From: Candidatus Sericytochromatia bacterium | Lineage (GTDB): Bacteria; Cyanobacteriota; Sericytochromatia; JACMPN01 | Length of the DNA stretch: 8,621 nt | Assembly (NCBI GenBank): GCA_014377495.1 | Contig: JACMPN010000067.1 | Coordinates: 1 to 8,621, forward strand | Direction: 5' to 3' | Shown: piece after piece, positions 1-7,811 of the stretch | How the letters are laid out: every line of letters starts with the position of its first letter | How positions within the stretch are numbered: position 1 is the stretch's first letter | Position numbers and translations under genes: made by a program | The notes under the pieces: generated by a model | The model's database searches: none | What the model was told of the DNA's origin: nothing | What the model saw: the letters and a program-made list of their open reading frames with translations, nothing else

Positions 1-471
1 ACGGTCGGCAGCCTGGCCGTCAAAGCCCGGTGGATCGGGCCCGCCCGGCCGCTCGTCACCGGCTACGACCTGCTCAACCGGGTCAGCCGCTTCGTGGTGC
101 CCTACACCCGTCAGACGTGGCTGGTGGCCCTGACGGTGACCAACGTCGGCGAGTTGCCCATCCGCATGCGGGCCACGGACTGGCAATTGACGATCAAACC
201 GGGTGACGTCCAGCGGGTGCCGTTGGATGTGCCCTTCTTTAAAGAACGCTGGCCCACCGAAGCCGTCCGCTCCGAGGCGATGATGCTCGACCAGGCGATG
301 GCCATCGGGCACGTCATCCGCACCCTCTGGGGGGACCGGGTGATCGAGCCCAGCGAGACGGCGACGGGCATCCTGCCTTTCCTGAGTACGGCCGAAGCGC
401 CGACGCGGGTCCACCTGACTTGGTCGGCCGCCGCCCAACCCGTCGTCTTCCAGTTTGGAGTCCGGCCATGA
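1..471 (+). CDS. Unrecognised beta-rich protein, 3' part (5' end outside window)
   Basis: The frame is open from the first base and ends at TGA 469-471, so 156 residues are visible and the true start lies to the left. I do not recognise the family. The middle (visible residues about 40-75) alternates hydrophobic and polar residues as in a beta-sandwich: LVALTVTNVGELPIRM is followed by a strand and the turn IKPGDVQRVPL. A later IEPSETATGILPF stretch has the 'I-x-P-G/S ... G-x-L-P-F' look of Ig-like or LEA14-like extracytoplasmic domains. No Cys is visible in the fragment. Its stop overlaps the start of the downstream lipoprotein gene (ATGA), so the two are almost certainly co-transcribed and translationally coupled. 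An envelope role is inferred from that neighbour only. The coding call is firm; the function is unknown. Confidence 0.8.
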   Translation, partial: TVGSLAVKARWIGPARPLVTGYDLLNRVSRFVVPYTRQTWLVALTVTNVGELPIRMRATDWQLTIKPGDVQRVPLDVPFFKERWPTEAVRSEAMMLDQAMAIGHVIRTLWGDRVIEPSETATGILPFLSTAEAPTRVHLTWSAAAQPVVFQFGVRP

Positions 472-1169
472 GCCCACGTCACCGATTCAGCCGGGGGCTC
501 GTCGCCCTTGCCGCAGCGGGTGGCCTGATCGCCGGCTGTGCCGTCCAGGAGATGATCCTTATCGACCCGCGACTCGATCTGCAGACGCTGGTCGGCCGCA
601 AGGTGATCATCGTGCCCGTGCAGAGCCAGGTCGCCGTGCCCAGCGACGTACCGGCCCTGGCGACAGCGGCCCTGGCCGAGCATCTCGGCAAGATCAGCGG
701 CCTCGAAGTCGTCACGGCCAGTGATGCCGCCGGCCTGCCGGCAGGCGAGCCCGCCCCTGCGCTGGTCAGCAAGTTCGCCGACAAACAGAAAGCCGATGTG
801 ATCGTCACGGCCGCCATCAGCGAGTTCTGGGAGCGGCAGCTGCGGGACTTCGCCCAACGGCACAGCGTGTTTGCCCTCGACTCTTTGGCGCCGAGCAGCA
901 CCTGGGCAGAACGCCCACGGGCCGAAGTGGTCATGCGGGTCGCCGTCCGCTTCTTCAACGGGACCACGGGCAAAATGCTCTGGTCACGGGAAGCCCTCGG
1001 CGGAGAAAGCGAAGAGGCCCCCATGGCCGAAGCGGGCAACGTCAGCAACCGCCTGCATCGACTGGTCTCCCAGCAAATCGGCCAGCAGATCATCGGTGAT
1101 CTCTACCCGTTCTTCAGCTACCAGCCCATCAAGCCCGAGGCGCCCAAGGCCCCCGCCGCCAAGCGCTGA
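468..1169 (+). CDS. Lipoprotein with a CsgG/TolB-N-like fold (putative)
   Basis: A 233-residue lipoprotein. The start at 468 is chosen because GGAG (457-460) sits 7 nt upstream and a type II signal peptide begins right there: a basic n-region (PRHRFSR), a hydrophobic core (LVALAAAGGL) and the lipobox IAGC, with Cys24 as the lipidated residue. Starting at the in-frame GTG 420 would put extra charged residues before the signal. The mature part has the order VIIVPVQSQ (strand, about 45-53), a helix ALATAALAEHL (63-73), a short strand, ADVIVTAAISEFWER (109-123), then MRVAVRFFNGTTGKMLWSREA (156-176). This resembles the N-terminal alpha/beta fold of CsgG, TolB and GNA1162-type lipoproteins, in which a strand carries 'd..tG..lW'. 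The C-terminus is a Pro/Ala/Lys tail. It overlaps the upstream gene by 4 nt. A role in an outer-membrane or periplasmic assembly is inferred; the fold assignment is by pattern only. Confidence 0.85.
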   Translation: MSPRHRFSRGLVALAAAGGLIAGCAVQEMILIDPRLDLQTLVGRKVIIVPVQSQVAVPSDVPALATAALAEHLGKISGLEVVTASDAAGLPAGEPAPALVSKFADKQKADVIVTAAISEFWERQLRDFAQRHSVFALDSLAPSSTWAERPRAEVVMRVAVRFFNGTTGKMLWSREALGGESEEAPMAEAGNVSNRLHRLVSQQIGQQIIGDLYPFFSYQPIKPEAPKAPAAKR

Positions 1170-1214
1170 CGGCGGCCGTCCACCCCGACTCAGACGCTCC
1201 CAGGTTCAGTATCA

Positions 1215-1244
1215 AACAGGCCGGTCCTTGCGGACCGGCCTGTT
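1215..1244. terminator. Perfect 13-bp hairpin between convergent genes
   Basis: The arms 1215-1227 and 1232-1244 are exact reverse complements (AACAGGCCGGTCC and its partner) with a 4-base loop TTGC. The hairpin lies between the stop of the lipoprotein gene (1169, +) and the stop of the sigma gene (1260, -), the classic place for a shared bidirectional terminator. The run of T after either arm is short (TGTTCTCC on +, TGTTTGATA on -), so termination may be better for the minus-strand transcript. Confidence 0.8.
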
Positions 1245-1259
1245 CTCCATTCGGCAAGA

Positions 1260-2030
1260 TTAGGAGACGCTCTCCATCAGCTGGATCCCACTGAGCATGA
1301 CCCGCAGCTGCTTTTCGGCCCGCTTCAGGCGGCGACAGACTTCCATCTGGGAGATCCCGAACCGCTTGGACAGCTCGGCCTGGGTGAGGTCGTGGAAATA
1401 ACGCAGCTCGAGCAACTCCCGCAGGGGCATCGGCAGACGCTCGATGGCCTCGGACAGGACGATGCGGTTGTCCATCGTTTCGGCATTGCCACCCATGGAG
1501 CCTGGATCCGACACCGTGTCGAGCAGGGACCGGGATTCGTCTTCCCCTGAGTCGTGGCATTCCTGGTCGAGCCAGAGCACGGTCACCCGGCGATCGTAGG
1601 CCTGCACTTCGCGGATGCGGTCCCGGTCGATCTGCAACGCCCCGGCGATCTCGTCGTGGGTCGGCTCCCGGTCGAATTCCTGGGTGAGCTTCTGGGTAAT
1701 CTGGCTCAGCCGGTACGACAGCTCCTGCAGGGCGCGGGGCCCTTTCAGGAGGCTTTGGCGATCCCGCAGGTAGTGGCGGATATGGCCCGTGATAAAGTGG
1801 ATGGCGTACGTCTTGAACTCAGTGTTGTAGCCCTGCTGATACCGCTCAGCGGCTTCGAGGAGTCCGATGCTGCCGACCTGGATCAAGTCTTCAACAGGAT
1901 CTGTGGAACGTCGGGCCAGACCCTTGGCAATCTTCTTGACCAAGGGCAGGAACTGAGAAACGATCTCCCGCTTACGCTCAGGCGTCAGAGCGGTTTTCAC
2001 CTTCGCCGGCTTGCCTGCGGTCGTTGTCAT
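1260..2030 (-). CDS. Alternative sigma factor, SigB/SigF/SigG family (group 3)
   Basis: A 256-residue RNA polymerase sigma subunit that directs transcription from a specialised promoter class. It lacks region 1.1. Region 2 is at about 26-95, with DPVEDLIQVGSIGLLEAAERY for core binding and FKTYAIHFITGHIRHYLRD for -10 recognition and melting. Region 3 is at about 100-150 (LQELSYRLSQITQKL then EPTHDEIAGAL). Region 4 is at about 193-248, with the helix-turn-helix LTQAELSKRFGISQMEVCRRLKRA. The wording is close to cyanobacterial SigF. I chose ATG 2030 because GAGGA lies 9 nt upstream; an in-frame GTG at 2063 adds 11 residues but has no ribosome site. Cys232 in the recognition helix is unusual, since Ser is common there. 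No anti-sigma or anti-anti-sigma gene lies in the window, although this family is usually controlled that way. Stop is TAA. Family call firm; regulon unknown. Confidence 0.95.
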   Translation of the reverse strand: MTTTAGKPAKVKTALTPERKREIVSQFLPLVKKIAKGLARRSTDPVEDLIQVGSIGLLEAAERYQQGYNTEFKTYAIHFITGHIRHYLRDRQSLLKGPRALQELSYRLSQITQKLTQEFDREPTHDEIAGALQIDRDRIREVQAYDRRVTVLWLDQECHDSGEDESRSLLDTVSDPGSMGGNAETMDNRIVLSEAIERLPMPLRELLELRYFHDLTQAELSKRFGISQMEVCRRLKRAEKQLRVMLSGIQLMESVS

Positions 2031-2039
2031 TCGCTCACG

Positions 2040-2044
2040 TCCTC
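2040..2044 (-). promoter_or_regulatory. Ribosome binding site of the sigma gene
   Basis: On the minus strand GAGGA (2044 to 2040) is followed by 9 bases and ATG at 2030. It decides the start in favour of 2030 over the upstream GTG at 2063. Confidence 0.65.
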
Positions 2045-2102
2045 GTGCTGTTCCGATTGCCACTGCCCACTGTTGGCCAATACATCTAGGACCACTTTGA
2101 CT

Positions 2103-2108
2103 ATTGTA
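2103..2108 (-). promoter_or_regulatory. Candidate -10 element (TACAAT) upstream of the sigma gene
   Basis: The gap 2031-2213 is more AT-rich than its surroundings and holds two minus-strand TACAAT hexamers, at 2108-2103 and 2155-2150, each one base from the TATAAT consensus. The nearer one would start a transcript around 2096, giving a leader of about 65 nt. Neither has a convincing -35 hexamer at 16-18 bp. No terminator-like hairpin with a T-run follows the hydrolase gene, so read-through from that gene into the sigma gene is also possible. Confidence 0.3.
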
Positions 2109-2213
2109 GGCGTCTGCTCTGTTGGGCTTTCGCCTGCCAACGGTAAAATATTGTAAACAGAACGGCCGGAACGAGCCTGAGTGGCTACTTCGACCGCTTG
2201 GAAGATTTTTGAA

Positions 2214-4571
2214 TCAGCGCGCCGCTGGCATGGGTGCGAACTGCCAGGTACCAAACCGCGCCGGCACGGGGCTTTCGCCCAGTGGCGCGGCCCAGCAGGC
2301 CAGCGGCCGCTGTTCCTGCTTCCGGTAGCGGCAGAGGTTGGCTTTCCAGGCCCCGCGCTCCGGCATGACCCCCATCGCTGCGAAGGGCACGGCCATCTCC
2401 AGGGTCCAGCCCGTGTTCTGCTTGGTCACGTTGCTCGTCCACGACGCACTCCAGTTGGCGTCGCGTCCTTTGGCATCAAACTGCTGATTGTTCAGATTGA
2501 CGCTGAACGTGTACTCCGCCCCGCCCGGGGCCTGCAGGAGCAGATCAAACCGGTCGTCATCCGCAAACCGGGACCGGTTGTCGCGCTGGCGTTCGCCGGC
2601 TTTGATGGCGGCCATGGCGAACTCCTCCGCCTCGACCCGGACAAAGAGGGTGCTCGGGTCGAACCCGACGCGGACCACCGTATTGGCTTCCGCACGGGCC
2701 ATGCCGTTCGCCCAATAAAAGTCGCTGAAGGTGATGGCCTCGCTCCAGGCCGGATCCGCCTTGGCATCGAAGACCGGTCTGACGCGCAGGCGCGGGATGA
2801 CCACGTCGGGCAGAGTCTTCGCTTCAGCCAGCACGCCGAGCATCGGGGATGTGGGCGGCACGTATTTGGCATCCCGCAGCGAGAGCCGTTGCAGTTCGAG
2901 CAACTGCTGCGGGTAGCGCAGGCGCAGGCGGATCTCGTCGCCGAATGGCGCATCGATGGTGCCGGATTGCTGGGCCGACTCCACGTCCCGGTCGAGTTCG
3001 CGCAATGTCATCTGGGCATTCTGAGGCCGGAAGTTGCGCTCGTCCGCAGGCATCGCCGTCCAGAGCGCATGCAGGCGTCTGGCCCAGCGACCCACAGCCG
3101 GGTCCGCCGTCGGCTCGCCCTGGATCCGGTCCAGCCAATCGGCCGCGCCGTCGATCTCCCGGCGGGCCGCCTGCGACAGGCTGCGGTGGGGGAGGTAGGC
3201 CGGCAGGCGGTAGGGCCCTTCGGTCAGTTCAGGCAGTGTCGCCCGGTCGAAGTGGGCCAGGGCGAACAGGGTCGACCCGGGGATCAGCCGCTGACGCAGC
3301 AGATCGAGTTGGGGATACAGGTCGTCATGGCGCTTGAACCGCAGCGGGCCGAGGATCGGATAGAGAAGATCCAGCCGTTTGCCGTGATCGGTCTCCCAAT
3401 CCAGCCAGGTGTCGAGATCCTTCACGTCGGCTGTGTACAACATGTGGCTGACGTACTGGATCCAACGGTTATCCACCCAATGGTGCCAGTCCTGCATCTT
3501 GGCCAGGCGCGTGGAGTTGAAACCCCGGAAGACGGAGGCCCCGATCGGGACCTTCACTTCCTTGGCGATCGTCGCGACGACCTGGTTGACCTGAGCTTCG
3601 CGCCAGAGCTGCCATTCGGCATAGATCGGCGAGCCGTGGGAGAGGTCAGCCGGGTAATGCCCGTGCTTCTGGTAGTACTGCATCTTGAACTTGGTGACGC
3701 TGATGTCGTCGTCGCCGAGAGTCTCGTCGTAGCGCACGTAATCCAGGGTGATGCCGTCGACCGGGTAGCGGTTCTTGAGGTCGTTGATGATGGCCACGGC
3801 GAAGGCCCGGCCTTCCGGCGAGGCGGGGCTGATGAAGCGGGGCTCGACGAAGCCCGCTTTGGACGCTTCAATGCCCGGCAGCTTGGTGAGCACGGGGTTG
3901 CCGAACCCCGGCGACCGCACCCGGAACACCCAGAACCAGGGATGCACTTCCATGTTGCGCTGGTGGGCCTCGGTGATCAGAAAGCCCAGCACGTCGAAAT
4001 CACAGGCGGCGAACTCCGGATCGGCATCCGTGAGGTTCGAGGGCCACAGGCTATACCCGCGGCGGAACACCTCCGGCGTGATCATGTTGAACTTGGCGGC
4101 CGCCAACTGGTCGAGCAGGGCGACGATCCCGGCCTTGGTCTTGGGGATGCTGCCGCCGTCCAGGTATATGCCCCGGGCCTCCGAGACCCGCGAGGGCATC
4201 ATCTGCAACTGGGCGATGCGCAGCCGTTCATGGGCCAGGCGCAGATCGCGGGCGGCGGTTTTGACGTTGCCCTGATCGAGCTGCATGCCGGCCGTGTTCA
4301 GGGCCATGCCCGCCAAAATCAGATTCGTCGTCGCTTCCCCCAGCGGGGCGTCGCGGTGGGCGACCTTGGCGGTCAGCAGGAGCTGGTTGACGGCCCGCAG
4401 CTGATCCTGCAACTGCACATAATCACCCGCCAGCTGACTCGGATCCGTCCCCGAAGGCTGCGGCAGGGTGAAAAAGGGGGTCGGCGACTGAGCCAGCCCC
4501 GGTAATGAGGTACCGGCGAGCATCAGGGCGGCGATCAGGGAAGAGAGGGGGCGACGAGTGCGCTGCATCAT
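2214..4571 (-). CDS. Secreted GHL10-family hydrolase (DUF187) with C-terminal CBM9-like domain
   Basis: A 785-residue exported protein. The signal peptide has an RTRR n-region, a core around LSSLIAALMLAG and a likely signal peptidase I cut after LPGLA (residue 27). Residues about 40-130 are a helical segment rich in Leu/Gln. The family-10 glycosyl-hydrolase-like barrel spans about 131-445: it opens EARGIYLDGGSI, continues with LLDQLAAAKFNMITPEVFRRG and the strand MEVHPWFWVFRV, and includes the family hallmark VDGITLDYVRYDE at about 271-283. Residues about 450-595 are a helical connector. From about 598 to the end lies a CBM9/DOMON-like beta-sandwich (DPAWSEAITFSDFYW, then DDRFDLLLQAPGGAEYTFSVN and GWTLEMAVPF), expected to bind sugar. 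The substrate is unknown; cell-wall or exopolysaccharide glycan is typical for the family. Two adjacent ATGs (4571, 4568) begin the gene and no Shine-Dalgarno motif precedes them. It is divergent from hppA. Confidence 0.9.
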   Translation of the reverse strand: MMQRTRRPLSSLIAALMLAGTSLPGLAQSPTPFFTLPQPSGTDPSQLAGDYVQLQDQLRAVNQLLLTAKVAHRDAPLGEATTNLILAGMALNTAGMQLDQGNVKTAARDLRLAHERLRIAQLQMMPSRVSEARGIYLDGGSIPKTKAGIVALLDQLAAAKFNMITPEVFRRGYSLWPSNLTDADPEFAACDFDVLGFLITEAHQRNMEVHPWFWVFRVRSPGFGNPVLTKLPGIEASKAGFVEPRFISPASPEGRAFAVAIINDLKNRYPVDGITLDYVRYDETLGDDDISVTKFKMQYYQKHGHYPADLSHGSPIYAEWQLWREAQVNQVVATIAKEVKVPIGASVFRGFNSTRLAKMQDWHHWVDNRWIQYVSHMLYTADVKDLDTWLDWETDHGKRLDLLYPILGPLRFKRHDDLYPQLDLLRQRLIPGSTLFALAHFDRATLPELTEGPYRLPAYLPHRSLSQAARREIDGAADWLDRIQGEPTADPAVGRWARRLHALWTAMPADERNFRPQNAQMTLRELDRDVESAQQSGTIDAPFGDEIRLRLRYPQQLLELQRLSLRDAKYVPPTSPMLGVLAEAKTLPDVVIPRLRVRPVFDAKADPAWSEAITFSDFYWANGMARAEANTVVRVGFDPSTLFVRVEAEEFAMAAIKAGERQRDNRSRFADDDRFDLLLQAPGGAEYTFSVNLNNQQFDAKGRDANWSASWTSNVTKQNTGWTLEMAVPFAAMGVMPERGAWKANLCRYRKQEQRPLACWAAPLGESPVPARFGTWQFAPMPAAR

Positions 4572-4608
4572 GGGTGTTGGACTACTTTGTCGGCGGTGTA
4601 TCGCTGTC

Positions 4609-4617
4609 AGTGTACCA
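4609..4617 (-). promoter_or_regulatory. Weak extended -10 candidate for the hydrolase gene
   Basis: On the minus strand TGG precedes TACACT (4614-4609), an extended -10 layout matching the hexamer consensus at 4 of 6 bases. It would give a leader of about 30 nt to the ATG at 4571. There is no recognisable -35. Confidence 0.2.
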
Positions 4618-4674
4618 AGCCGCCTGCCCCGACGCTTGCTCTGCTTGGCCTGATCCGCTGGTAGAGCGACCTCT

Positions 4675-4680
4675 TATAAT
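4675..4680 (+). promoter_or_regulatory. Consensus -10 hexamer TATAAT upstream of hppA
   Basis: An exact TATAAT stands out in GC-rich surroundings, about 185 bases before hppA. The 16-18 bp upstream hold no good -35; the nearest TTG-type hexamer (TTGGCC, 4645-4650) is 24 bp away. It could be a distal start site for hppA. Confidence 0.35.
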
Positions 4681-4725
4681 GAATCCGGCCAGGTTAAGGG
4701 CGCGCTAAGAAACAACGCCAGGTTG

Positions 4726-4734
4726 TGGTATCAT
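4726..4734 (+). promoter_or_regulatory. Extended -10 promoter candidate for hppA
   Basis: TGG followed by TATCAT is an extended -10 element with one mismatch to TATAAT. Extended -10 promoters need little -35 sequence, which suits this site. Transcription would begin near 4741 and give a leader of about 125 nt that contains the two stem-loops listed separately. Confidence 0.4.
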
Positions 4735-4754
4735 GGGCCAATTGTGCCATCCAG

Positions 4755-4780
4755 CAGTCGCAGAAACCGGGTAGCGGCTG
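4755..4780 (+). promoter_or_regulatory. Stem-loop 1 in the hppA leader
   Basis: CAGTCGC (4755-4761) pairs with GCGGCTG (4774-4780) over 7 bp with one G-U pair. The 12-base loop is AGAAACCGGGTA. TGTTTTG follows, so this could act as a weak attenuator. It matches no riboswitch class I recognise. Confidence 0.3.
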
Positions 4781-4813
4781 TGTTTTGAACTCCAAGTTAG
4801 GCAGGTGAAAATC

Positions 4814-4858
4814 GTTTCGCTGGCTGACCTACCCGCGGTCGCAGTACGTTGGCGAAAC
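4814..4858 (+). promoter_or_regulatory. Stem-loop 2 in the hppA leader, ending just before the start codon
   Basis: GTTTCGC (4814-4820) pairs perfectly with GCGAAAC (4852-4858). With wobble pairs the stem continues to 4824/4848, about 11 bp in all. Inside it, TGACC (4825-4829) pairs with GGTCG (4837-4841), and 4842-4847 is left as a one-sided bulge. The structure ends 7 nt before the hppA ATG, where no Shine-Dalgarno sequence exists. A part in translation control is inferred; the fold was worked out by eye. Confidence 0.4.
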
Positions 4859-4865
4859 CCACGCT

Positions 4866-6977
<2,112 letters not shown>

Positions 6978-7007
6978 TTCTTCCAAGGCGGGTTTTTGCC
7001 CGTCTGG

Positions 7008-7058
7008 CCGGAGGGGCCCTGCGACAGTCTGCAAAGACGTGTGGCAGGGCCCCTTCGG
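7008..7058 (+). terminator. Long GNRA-capped hairpin after hppA (possible terminator)
   Basis: A 15-bp stem (7008-7022 with 7044-7058, one G-U pair) is followed by a G-G mismatch, a 3-bp helix (7024-7026/7040-7042), one bulged G (7039), a 4-bp helix (7027-7030/7035-7038) and the tetraloop GCAA (7031-7034). It begins 30 nt after the hppA stop, as a terminator would. There is no T-run after it (GTTGCCCGG follows), so RNA stabilisation or a structured RNA role is equally possible. A small CGGG/CCCG hairpin with a T5 loop lies just before it at 6989-7002. Confidence 0.6.
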
Positions 7059-7128
7059 GTTGCCCGGTCTACAGGCGAGTGGTGGCCGTGGTCCGGCAAA
7101 GCACCTGCACCTCGGACGGACTGGGGTC

Positions 7129-7154
7129 GTTTGGCCCCGGCGGATGTCGGGTAG
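7129..7154 (+). promoter_or_regulatory. SigB/SigF-like promoter candidate for the 188-residue orphan gene
   Basis: GTTTGG (7129-7134), 14 bases, then GGGTAG (7149-7154). The SigB-family consensus is GTTTAA, 12-15 bases, GGGTAT or GGGAAT. The match is 4 of 6 and 5 of 6. The start would fall near 7161, giving a leader of about 29 nt that ends in a good ribosome site. The link to the sigma factor in this window is inference. Confidence 0.4.
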
Positions 7155-7177
7155 GAATTGCTAGTCGTCCCATGCCC

Positions 7178-7183
7178 AAGGAG
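7178..7183 (+). promoter_or_regulatory. Ribosome binding site deciding the start at 7190
   Basis: AAGGAG lies 6 bases before ATG 7190. It is the strongest ribosome site in the window and excludes the longer in-frame starts at 7079 and 7172. Confidence 0.8.
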
Positions 7184-7189
7184 AGCCCG

Positions 7190-7756
7190 ATGGTCGCCCC
7201 ACTCAACGCCCATCAGACCGTCGAAACCGCCGTCACTGGCGAGACTCGACAGTCCTATCCGGCCGACAGCGGCCTAAATGAGACGGCGGTTTTCACGCTC
7301 AACGTCAGCACCGGTGACATGGCTTCGGATCGCACGGTCAAGGCAACGATCACGGCCGGCAAGGATCACTACCAGCTCTTTGCGGAGCCGAATGGGGTGG
7401 CCGATAGCACGGTCAAAATCACCAAGACGACCAGCCACGGCAAGTGCGTCGATGTCACCGACAACGGTGAACTGCAGCGGGTTTTCAACCTGATCGTGGC
7501 GAACCCGCCCGGCGGTGGGGATGCCCAGCTCAAGCAGGACCACATGACCATGGAGATGGTCACCGGCAGCGGCTTGAACAACTTGGGCATCGACGACCCG
7601 TATGCAGCCTGGCGAGCCAAAAATGGGTTTAAGACCTATCAAGACCCGAACGGGCTGCGGCCCGACAGTGTGGCACTCAAACCGGCCATGGGACATGCCA
7701 CAGCCAGCGTCAAATTGCTGGAGTTCGACGTCCCGGACCGTCGCCAAAAGCCCTAG
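7190..7756 (+). CDS. Unrecognised soluble protein, 188 residues
   Basis: I do not recognise this protein. The start is fixed by AAGGAG six bases upstream. It has no signal peptide, no lipobox and no membrane segment, so it is probably cytoplasmic. Residues 1-32 look disordered. From about 33 to 105 it is beta-rich, with alternating strands (AVFTLNVST, RTVKATITAG, HYQLFAEPNG, STVKITKTTS, ELQRVFNLIVANPPGGG). The second half is hydrophilic, includes a Met-rich patch (HMTMEMVTG, 118-126) and DDPYAAWRAKNGFKTYQDPNG (135-155), and ends with a strand VKLLEFDVP and a basic tail. There is one cysteine (Cys86). It stands alone between a strong hairpin upstream and a terminator downstream, with its own promoter candidate of the alternative-sigma type. 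Base composition is a little less GC-rich than hppA by eye. A stress or stationary-phase role would be guesswork. Confidence 0.85.
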   Translation: MVAPLNAHQTVETAVTGETRQSYPADSGLNETAVFTLNVSTGDMASDRTVKATITAGKDHYQLFAEPNGVADSTVKITKTTSHGKCVDVTDNGELQRVFNLIVANPPGGGDAQLKQDHMTMEMVTGSGLNNLGIDDPYAAWRAKNGFKTYQDPNGLRPDSVALKPAMGHATASVKLLEFDVPDRRQKP

Positions 7757-7774
7757 TCAGCCTGTACTGAGTTT

Positions 7775-7803
7775 CAGAAGCCCACCCGGATGGTGGGCTT
7801 TTG
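7775..7803. terminator. Rho-independent terminator shared by convergent genes
   Basis: AAGCCCACC (7778-7786) pairs exactly with GGTGGGCTT (7792-7800) around the loop CGGAT. The stem extends to 12 bp (7775-7786/7792-7803) with one G-U pair, and its 3' arm contains TTTT on the plus strand. It sits 18 bases after the TAG of the orphan gene and 8 bases beyond the stop of the minus-strand CAP gene, so it can serve both. Confidence 0.85.
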
Positions 7804-7811
7804 GCGTTTGG

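Noticed and set aside
111..863. A 250-codon minus-strand open frame across the first two genes
   Set aside because: It conflicts with two coupled plus-strand genes, one with a signal peptide and ribosome site; its product shows no domain.
2031..2063. Upstream GTG start for the sigma factor (adds 11 residues)
   Set aside because: No ribosome site before GTG 2063, while GAGGA is well placed for ATG 2030; the extra residues are not part of region 2.
2181..4505. A 774-codon open frame on the plus strand antisense to the hydrolase gene
   Set aside because: The minus-strand frame has a signal peptide and clear GHL10 and CBM9-like motifs. The antisense translation is Arg/Gly/Pro/His-rich with no domain; it stays open because of GC-rich codon bias.
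4755..4780. A c-di-GMP riboswitch in the hppA leader
   Set aside because: The AAACC and GGTAG-like strings recall GEMM elements, but the conserved cores and the two-helix layout are absent.
6989..7002. CGGG-TTTTTG-CCCG after hppA as the intrinsic terminator
   Set aside because: The stem is only 4 bp and the T-run is in the loop, not after the stem.
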